NCBI GenBank assembly: GCA_934667465.1
Contig: CAKUMG010000353.1
Span: 1-6,426, forward strand
Reading direction: 5' to 3'
DNA length: 6,426 bases
Origin: an uncultured Actinoplanes sp.
GTDB lineage: Bacteria; Actinomycetota; Actinomycetes; Mycobacteriales; Micromonosporaceae
This document shows, piece by piece, positions 1-5,500 of the stretch. A model generated the notes under the pieces. The model ran no database searches. It worked only from the letters and a program-made list of their open reading frames with translations, and was not told the DNA's origin. How positions within the stretch are numbered: position 1 is the first letter of the stretch; each line of letters begins with the position of its first letter. Position numbers and translations under genes: made by a program.

Positions 1-65
1 GACCAGGGCCGGCGGGCTCCGCGGAGCAGATCGACCAGGGCGTACTGCCGCTCGGCTCGCTTCAT
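1..65 (-). CDS. N-terminus of a probable YafY-type HTH/WYL transcriptional regulator (partial, cut by left edge)
   Basis: Only 21 codons are visible, beginning with ATG at 65-63 and reading MKRAERQYALVDLLR followed by GARRPW, then running off the window. This opening (a basic start, then an ERQ-type helix, 'LVDLLR', then 'RRPW') is what I know from actinobacterial YafY-like regulators. These carry an N-terminal HTH_11 DNA-binding domain and a C-terminal WYL ligand-sensing domain; neither diagnostic region is in the window, so the family call rests on the N-terminus alone. The start lies 22 nt after the stop of the NTF2-like gene in the same direction, which suggests a two-gene operon. No strong Shine-Dalgarno sequence precedes it (GCGGC only), so translation may depend on the upstream gene. 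It may control its own operon through the inverted repeat at 520-538; this is inference. Confidence 0.62.
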   Translation of the reverse strand, partial: MKRAERQYALVDLLRGARRPW

Positions 66-87
66 GCCGCAAGCTTGGCAGAGACGG

Positions 88-486
88 TCAGCTCCGCATG
101 CTGCGCTGCCCGCCTACGGACCAGACCCGCCGGACCCGGCCGTCCCCGTCGAAGTCGAACACGTCGACGCCGCCCGCGCGGGTGCCGCCGGCCTCGATGT
201 CCCACAGCAGCCGGCCGTGGTCGCCGTCGATGGCGTCGGAGATCCTGGTGAAGACGACGCCCGGGTTCTGCTCGTGCCACCAGTCGAGGTACTTCGCGAA
301 GTCCTCGGCGCTGCGGATGTCGTCGGCGGGGGTCGACCCGTCGCGCTCGGTCACGGCGAAGTGGATCCGGAAGTCGTCGGCGCAGATCTGCCGGGCGATC
401 TCGCCGTCGCTGTTCCACATCGTCAGCCACAGGTCGAGCGAGTGCCGGGCGGTGTTGACGGTCGTGGGGTTCGTGCTCTCGGTCAT
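88..486 (-). CDS. SnoaL-like / NTF2-fold protein
   Basis: A 132-residue protein, the usual size for a single-domain SnoaL/NTF2-like protein. The N-terminal helix 'HSLDLWLTMWNSDGEIARQI' (about residues 15-34), followed by 'CADDFRIHF' (35-43), is the classic opening of this fold, in which the first helices lead into a strand lining a cone-shaped pocket. Residues 63-71 (DFAKYLDWW) fit the next helix. The second half (77-124, with VFTRISDAIDGDH, LLWDIEAGGTRAGGVDVFDFDGDGRVRRVWSV) gives the curved sheet, with the frequent 'D-G-R-V/I' turn. Family members act as small-molecule isomerases, hydrolases or binding proteins, and the sequence does not tell which. There is no signal peptide or membrane segment, so it is cytoplasmic. 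The start ATG at 486-484 has only a weak purine stretch (GAGAG) before it. The gene is followed 22 nt later by a probable WYL-type regulator and is separated from the heme genes by a terminator-like hairpin. Confidence 0.85.
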   Translation of the reverse strand: MTESTNPTTVNTARHSLDLWLTMWNSDGEIARQICADDFRIHFAVTERDGSTPADDIRSAEDFAKYLDWWHEQNPGVVFTRISDAIDGDHGRLLWDIEAGGTRAGGVDVFDFDGDGRVRRVWSVGGQRSMRS

Positions 487-519
487 GCGGCCACTCTCGG
501 ACGCCGTCGCGACAACGGT

Positions 520-538
520 ATGTCGGTGTTCCCGACAT
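520..538. promoter_or_regulatory. Operator-like inverted repeat upstream of the NTF2-like gene
   Basis: ATGTCGG (520-526), a 5-nt spacer (TGTTC), then CCGACAT (532-538): a perfect 7-bp inverted repeat centred about 42 nt upstream of the ATG at 486. On the minus strand, TACCGT (revcomp of 515-520) touches the downstream arm and fits a loose -10 element, but no good -35 element is found at 16-18 nt. A second small palindrome, GTCGCGAC, lies at 506-513. Size, symmetry and position fit a dimeric repressor site. The obvious candidate is the regulator encoded two genes downstream in the same direction. The assignment is inference. Confidence 0.4.
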
Positions 539-558
539 TCCCGCGCAGCGCCGGGGCA

Positions 559-598
559 CCCCGGGCAGGCGGGCCGTGACGGGCCCGCCTGCCCGGGG
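559..598 (-). terminator. Perfect 17-bp hairpin, probable terminator of the hemH-nagD unit
   Basis: The arms at 559-575 and 582-598 are perfect complements (CCCCGGGCAGGCGGGCC and its reverse complement) around a 6-nt loop. The hairpin lies 10 nt past the phosphatase stop codon and before the NTF2-like gene, exactly where a transcription unit should end. No T-tract follows on either strand, which is common for actinobacterial terminators. It could also act as an mRNA 3'-end stabiliser. Confidence 0.72.
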
Positions 599-607
599 GC
601 GAAACGC

Positions 608-1387
608 TCAGATCTCGTTGATGAGATCCGCGACGCTGTTGACGATGCGGGACGGGCGGTAGGGGTAGCGCTCGCTCTCCGCGCGGGTGCTGATCCCGGT
701 GAGGACCAGGATGGTTTCGAGGCCCGCTTCGAGGCCGCAGAGGACGTCGGTGTCCATGCGGTCGCCGATCATGGCGGTGCTCTCGCTGTGGCCGCCGATG
801 ACGTTGAGCGCCGAGCGCATCATCATCGGGTTGGGCTTGCCGACGAAGTAGGGGTCGACACCCGTGGCCTTGCTGATCATGGCGGCGACCGAGCCCGCGG
901 CGGGCAGGGCGCCCTCGTTGGAGGGGCCCGTGGCGTCGGGGTTGGTGCAGATGAACTTCGCGCCGTCGTTGATCAGGCGCACGGCCTTGGTGATGGCCTC
1001 GAAGCTGTAGGTGCGGGTCTCGCCGAGCACGACGTAGTCGGGGGCGAACTCGGTGAGGATGTAGCCCGCGGCGTGCATGGCGGTGGTCAGGCCGGCCTCG
1101 CCGATGACGTAGGCGGTGCCGCCCGGGCGCTGGTCGGCCAGGAACTGCGCGGTCGCCAGCGCGGCGGTCCAGATGGACTGCTCGGGCACGTCGAAGCCCA
1201 TGCGGGCCAGCCGGGCCTGCAGGTCGCGGGGGGTGTAGATGGAGTTGTTCGTCAGGATGAGGAACGGTTTGCCGGACGATTTCATCCGGTTGACGAACTC
1301 CGGGGCGCCGGGGACGGGTTCGCCCTCGTGGACGAGCACGCCGTCCATGTCGGTCAGCCAGGATTCGATCGCCTTGCGCTCGGTCAT
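608..1387 (-). CDS. nagD: HAD-IIA family phosphatase, NagD-like
   Basis: A 259-residue cytoplasmic phosphatase of the haloacid dehalogenase superfamily, subfamily IIA (C2 cap). Motif I is DMDGVL at 13-18, with nucleophile Asp13 and acid/base Asp15. Motif II is LTNNS at 45-49, motif III the Lys in VGKPNP (Lys184), and motif IV MIGDRMDTDV at 206-215, with Mg-binding Asp209/Asp214. Between motifs II and III the cap carries GETRTYSFEAITKA, the conserved TNPD (148-151) and a small Gly/Ala-rich turn (PAAGS). The ending GLETILVLTGIST and YPYRPSRIVNSVADL resembles E. coli NagD (250 residues), a nucleotide monophosphatase with UMP preference. The substrate in this organism is not shown by sequence. 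The ATG at 1387-1385 overlaps the ferrochelatase stop (ATGA), and GAGGAG lies 4 nt before it, so translational coupling is likely. The same reading frame stays open upstream to 2461, but that stretch is the ferrochelatase gene read in another frame. Confidence 0.9.
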   Translation of the reverse strand: MTERKAIESWLTDMDGVLVHEGEPVPGAPEFVNRMKSSGKPFLILTNNSIYTPRDLQARLARMGFDVPEQSIWTAALATAQFLADQRPGGTAYVIGEAGLTTAMHAAGYILTEFAPDYVVLGETRTYSFEAITKAVRLINDGAKFICTNPDATGPSNEGALPAAGSVAAMISKATGVDPYFVGKPNPMMMRSALNVIGGHSESTAMIGDRMDTDVLCGLEAGLETILVLTGISTRAESERYPYRPSRIVNSVADLINEI

Positions 1388-2412
1388 CGGGCTCCTCGTC
1401 GTTGCGGAGGGGGGCAGCAGTCGGCGGGGCAGACGTCCCAGACGGGGAGCGTACCCATCCGGTCGCGGCCGAGGCCGCCGGTGCGTTCCTGGACGAGCTC
1501 GCGGATCATGGCCACGAAGCGGGGGTCGGTGCCGGGGGTGCCCGCCCGCTCGTAGCCGAGGCCGAGCCGCTCGGCGGTCTCCTTGGCCTCGTTGTCGAGG
1601 TCCCAGATGACCTCGAGGTGGTCGGAGACGAACCCGATCGGGCTGACCACGACGTCGGTGACGCCCTGCTTGGCGAGATCTTCGAGGTGGTCGTTGATGT
1701 CGGGTTCGAGCCACGGCACCTGCGGCGGGCCGGAGCGGCTCTGCCAGACCAAATCCCAGGGCAGGTCGGCGGCCGCCGCGGCGTGCACCAGGGCGGCGGT
1801 CTCGTGCAGCTGGGCCTCGTAGCGCCCGCCGTCGGGGCCGGCGGTGGCGGCCATCGAGCTGGGGATGGAGTGGGCGGTGAACACCAGCCGGGTGCTGGCG
1901 CGCCGCGCCGGGTCGAGCCGGGCCAGCGCGTCGCCGACCGCGGAGATGTGCGGCTGCACGAAGCCGGGGTGGTCGTGGAACTGGCGCAGCTTGGCGATCG
2001 CCGGGGCACCGGGGCCGACCTTCCTGCGCGCCTCGGCGATGTCCTCCCAATACTGCTTGCAGGAGGAATAGCCGCCGTACGCGCTGGTCGCGAAGCCGAG
2101 CGCGTTGGTGACGCCGTCGTCGCGCATCTGCGCGACGGTGTCGGCGAGCATCGGCTTCCAGTTGCGGTTGCCCCAGTAGGAGGGCAGGTGCACGCCGTTG
2201 GCGGCGAAGTCGGCCTCGACCGCGGCGAGCAGGTCGCGGCACTGCTGGTTGATCGGCGACACCCCGCCGAAGTGCATGTAGTGCTCGGCGACCTCGGTGA
2301 GGCGCTCCTCGGGGACACCGCGCCCGCGCGTCACGTTGCGCAGGAACGGCATCACGTCGTCGGGGTGCTCGGGGCCGCCGAAGGAGAGCAGGATAAACGC
2401 GTCGTACGCCAC
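1384..2412 (-). CDS. hemH: Ferrochelatase (coproporphyrin ferrochelatase type, HemH/CpfC)
   Basis: A 342-residue enzyme that inserts Fe2+ into a porphyrin. In Actinomycetota this is normally coproporphyrin III in the coproporphyrin-dependent heme pathway, hence the alternative name cpfC. Visible landmarks are LLSFGGPE (8-15), HYMHFGGVSPIN (44-55), GNRNWKP (81-87), ATSAYGGYSSCKQY (108-121), FTAHSIP (178-184) with the metal/proton-handling His181, WQSRSGPPQVPWLEP (223-237), and SPIGFVSDHLEVIWDLD (257-273) with Glu267 as the second active-site acid. Where B. subtilis has Tyr13, my by-eye alignment places Phe11. The C-terminus has Cys328, Cys332 and Cys333; with Cys118 these could hold a [2Fe-2S] cluster as known from several actinobacterial and animal ferrochelatases. 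The start is GTG at 2412-2410, 8 nt after GGAGG. The nearest ATG (2420-2418) is out of frame. The gene follows the surface-protein gene after 62 nt and overlaps the phosphatase gene by 4 nt. Confidence 0.96.
   Translation of the reverse strand: MAYDAFILLSFGGPEHPDDVMPFLRNVTRGRGVPEERLTEVAEHYMHFGGVSPINQQCRDLLAAVEADFAANGVHLPSYWGNRNWKPMLADTVAQMRDDGVTNALGFATSAYGGYSSCKQYWEDIAEARRKVGPGAPAIAKLRQFHDHPGFVQPHISAVGDALARLDPARRASTRLVFTAHSIPSSMAATAGPDGGRYEAQLHETAALVHAAAAADLPWDLVWQSRSGPPQVPWLEPDINDHLEDLAKQGVTDVVVSPIGFVSDHLEVIWDLDNEAKETAERLGLGYERAGTPGTDPRFVAMIRELVQERTGGLGRDRMGTLPVWDVCPADCCPPPQRRGAR
1392..1397 (-). promoter_or_regulatory. Ribosome binding site of the NagD-like gene inside the ferrochelatase 3' end
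   Basis: GAGGAG on the minus strand, 4 nt before the ATG at 1387. It lies inside the last codons of the ferrochelatase gene and supports this start over any upstream in-frame codon. Confidence 0.65.
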
Positions 2413-2420
2413 CGGACCAT

Positions 2421-2425
2421 CCTCC
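2421..2425 (-). promoter_or_regulatory. Ribosome binding site deciding the GTG start of ferrochelatase
   Basis: GGAGG on the minus strand, within a purine run (AAGGGGGAGGA), 8 nt before the GTG at 2412. The 62-nt gap 2413-2474 contains no convincing promoter (TTGACG occurs at 2457-2462 on the minus strand, but no -10 element follows) and no strong terminator hairpin. Confidence 0.75.
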
Positions 2426-2474
2426 CCCTTCCGGCCCGGTGGCGCCCGCGCACCCCGTCAAACCGCCGAACGCG

Positions 2475-2591
2475 TCACGTCCGGTTCCGTTCGGGCCGGA
2501 CCCGCGCCCCGACCCGGGCGACGACGCCGCCGATCACCAGGAACATCGACAGGACCAGCAGCCCGAGCAGGTTCTGGCCGGTCTTGGCCAG
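2475..2591 (-). other. C-terminal cell-wall sorting signal, LAKTG (class E sortase type)
   Basis: Codes for LAKTG (2577-2591), then a 20-residue hydrophobic segment (QNLLGLLVLSMFLVIGGVVA), then an Arg-rich tail (RVGARVRPERNRT) ending at the stop. LAXTG rather than LPXTG is the signal used by class E sortases of high-GC actinomycetes, for example for Streptomyces long chaplins. Cleavage between Thr and Gly and linkage to peptidoglycan would be expected. No sortase gene is in the window. Confidence 0.85.
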
Positions 2592-5500
2592 GTTGTCGGT
2601 GCCGCTGCCACCGGTGTCCGCGTTGTCGTCGGGCGCGTCCGAAACCGCACCGGCAATGGACAGCAGGGCCTCGATCGTGTTGTTGACCACATTGCCCTCG
2701 GGGCTGGTGGTGCTGATCTCGACCCGGACCGGGTGCACGCCCTTCTTGGCCGCCGCGGTGATCTCCAGGCTGAGCCACAGCTCGCTGTCGGCGCCGACCG
2801 GAGCGTCGGGACCCTCGCAGACCACCGCGTTGGCGTCGCCGGTCTCGTCGGGCACGCAGTCGATGGTCGCGAGCTCGTCGGCCGCCGCGGCCGAGACCAG
2901 CGCCGCGCTGGTGCCGGCGTCGAGCAGCACCCGGGCCAGCCGCAGGTTCACCCCGGCGGGCGGGTCGATCGCGAAGACGATGCCGGCCGCGGTCTGCGAG
3001 CCGTTGTTGCTGTACGGCAGCTTGAGCAGCACGGTGCCGCCCACGCGGGCCGTGGTGGTCTTGCGCTTGACTCCGAGTTCCAGGTCGACGCGCGGGCTCA
3101 CCACCGAGATCGCCGGCAGCGGCTGGTCACCGGCGTCGCCGCAGGAGCCGTTGGCGGGCTCGGCGTCGACACAGCCGCCGGTGATGGCCGTGTTGACCGG
3201 CACGGTCCGGCCGACCCGCAGCGGGATGTTGTACGTGTACGTGTCCCCCACGTCCAGGGTGCGGGTGCACGTGACCACGTTGTCCTGCTCGTCCCACGCG
3301 CAGTCGGCGGGCAGCGGCGTCGCCGGGGTCAGCCCGGCCGGGATCCGCAGCGTCATGGTGTGCGGGCTGGCCGGGTTCGGGCCCGGGTTGGTGAGCCGGA
3401 TCGGCAGGACCGTCCGCTGGCCCGGGGCGGCGGGGTTGACGGTGGGCCGGCCGATCGTGGTGACGACCGTGTCGGCGTCGCCGCCGGTGGTGACCAGCAC
3501 GCCGGCGGCGATAAGCTGGTCGGTGGTGCTGCTGTCGTCGGTGAGCGTGATGTTGGTGGCGGTCCACCTCGCGTCGGCGCGCACGGTGCCGGCCACGGCG
3601 ACGGTCAGGGTCACCGTGATGGTGCCCTGGCTCACCTCCATGCCCGTACAGGTGATCTCGGCGGTGCCGACCGTGCAGGAGCCGCCGGCGGCGTCACCCG
3701 AGCTGGACTCGGCGGCCGCGTCGTCGACGGTGAAGCCGGCCGGCAGCGTGCTCAGCGGCACGACCAGGCTGAGCCCGTCACGGATGCTGGTGTCGGCGAC
3801 GGTGATCGTCGGGTTGCCGGTGCTGCCGGGCTCGATCTCGACCGGCCCGGTGGTGATCGTCACCGTGTTGCGCAGCGGCTGGTAGAGCGCGAACTCGCCG
3901 AGGGTGATGTCGTCGAGGCAGGTGGCGCGCCCGCCGGTGGTGACACAGCCGCCGCTGGCAGGCTGGCTCGGGTCCGCGTCGGCGTCGACGACCAGCGGCA
4001 GCTGCCAGACCCGCGCCGCCGCGCCGACCGCCTGGTCGAAGCGGCAGGTCAGCAGCCGGGTGGTGGTCGGCGTGCAGTCGGTGGCGGCCTGCCCGGACAG
4101 CGTGCCGAACGTCGTCTGGGTCGGTGCCTGCACGGTCGCGGTCGCGCCGACGGCGTCCGACGGGCCGGTGTTGGTGACGGTGGCGGTCACCACGGTGGTG
4201 CCGCCGATCTCGACGGCGTCGGTCGGCGGGGTCAGCGTCACGGTCACGCCGGTCACCGGGTCGCCGGTGGTCACCAGCGTGCCGTTGCCGCGCAGGCTGT
4301 CGTCGCCGCGGGTCATGGTGATCCCGGTGGCGGTCCAGGTGACCCCGGCGGGCAGCCGCGACGCGGTGCCGACGGTGATCGCGACGGCCTGGTTGGCGCC
4401 GGCGACCAGGGTGACGCCGGTGCACACGATCTGGGCGGCCTGCACCTGGCAGGACGAGCCGCTGGGGCCGGTGGCCGAGGTCACCGTGAAGCCGGCCGGC
4501 AGCGCGGTGGTCGGCACGGTGACGGTGACGCCGGTCGCGGCCCGGTCGGCGTTGACCACGACGAAGCCGGTGGCCGCCAGGCCGGGCGTGGCGGTGCCGG
4601 ACCGGGTGGTCACGGCCAGCGAGGTCGCGAACTCGGCGCCGAGCACGATCTCGGGCAGCGGGTTGTCCGGCGGGGTGGTGCAGCCGTTGTCGCGGTTGGT
4701 GTCGACGCAGCCGCCGCGGACCGGGACGTCCGGGTCGGCGGTGCCGGGTACCAGCACCTGCAGCGTGAACTGCCGGTTCGCGCCGGCCGCGACCACGTCG
4801 AGCAGGCAGTCGACGCGGGTCGCCGACGCCCGGGTGCAGAGCGCGGCCGCCTCGGTGCCGAGTTCGCCGAACGTGGTGCCGGTCGGGGCGCGGAACACGT
4901 ACTCGGCGTCGCGGGCGTCCGCGGTGCCGCGGTTGGTGACGGTGACGGCCAGGTCGGCGGTGCCGCCCGGCAGGACGGTGCCGGGCTGCGGGCCGGTGAC
5001 GGTCAGGGCCAGCTGGGCGTCCGCGTCGCCGATCGTCGCCGCGGCGACCGTACGGGTGACGGTCTCCGCGCCCCGCGCCAGCGTCACGGCCGGCGCCCAC
5101 ACCGCTCCCGGGTTCGCCGAGGCCGCGGCCGTGAGGGCGACGCGCAGGGCCACGCTGCCGCCCGCGGCGACGGTGAAGTTGCCGCAGGTGTAGGCGGTGG
5201 CCGTGGTGGTGCAGGCGGCCCCGCCGGCGGTGATGCCGGTGGTGGCGAGCCCGGCGGGCAGGGTGTCGCGCGGGATGCGTACCTGTAGGCCGTCGCGGGC
5301 CTGGCTGAGCGCGACCGTGATCGTGGAGGTGGCCGTGGTCCCCGGCACCACCGACGGGTTGCTCGCGGTGATCGTGGCGAGGCGCGCCAGCGGGGTGGCG
5401 AGCTGGATGTCGGGCAGCGCCCGGTCCCGGGTGCCGCCGCAGGCCGCGTCGCCGTCGAGGTCGAGGCAGCCGCCGGTCAGGGCCTGGCCCGGGTCGGCGT

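Noticed and set aside
98..1555. Plus-strand open frames across the NTF2-like, phosphatase and ferrochelatase genes (including 1402-3885)
   Set aside because: They run opposite three recognisable genes and cross gene boundaries without recognisable domains.
2429..2456. Partial stems (GGTG/CACC, CCGGGCCGG) as a terminator after the surface-protein gene
   Set aside because: The pairing is short, bulged and without a clear loop; such matches are expected by chance at this GC content.
608..2461. Single 617-residue protein with the phosphatase at its C-terminus
   Set aside because: The first 358 residues are an Arg-rich out-of-frame reading of ferrochelatase. The phosphatase family start fits ATG at 1387 with its own RBS.
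2457..2462. TTGACG on the minus strand as a -35 element of a ferrochelatase promoter
   Set aside because: No TANNNT-like -10 sequence lies 16-18 nt downstream, so a single hexamer is not enough.
2439..5288. Very long plus-strand open frame opposite the surface-protein gene
   Set aside because: Its translation is a low-complexity mix of Gly, Arg, Ala, Asp and Val with no domain pattern. It is the antisense shadow of a GC-biased gene; the minus-strand frame shows regular repeats, paired Cys and a sorting signal.
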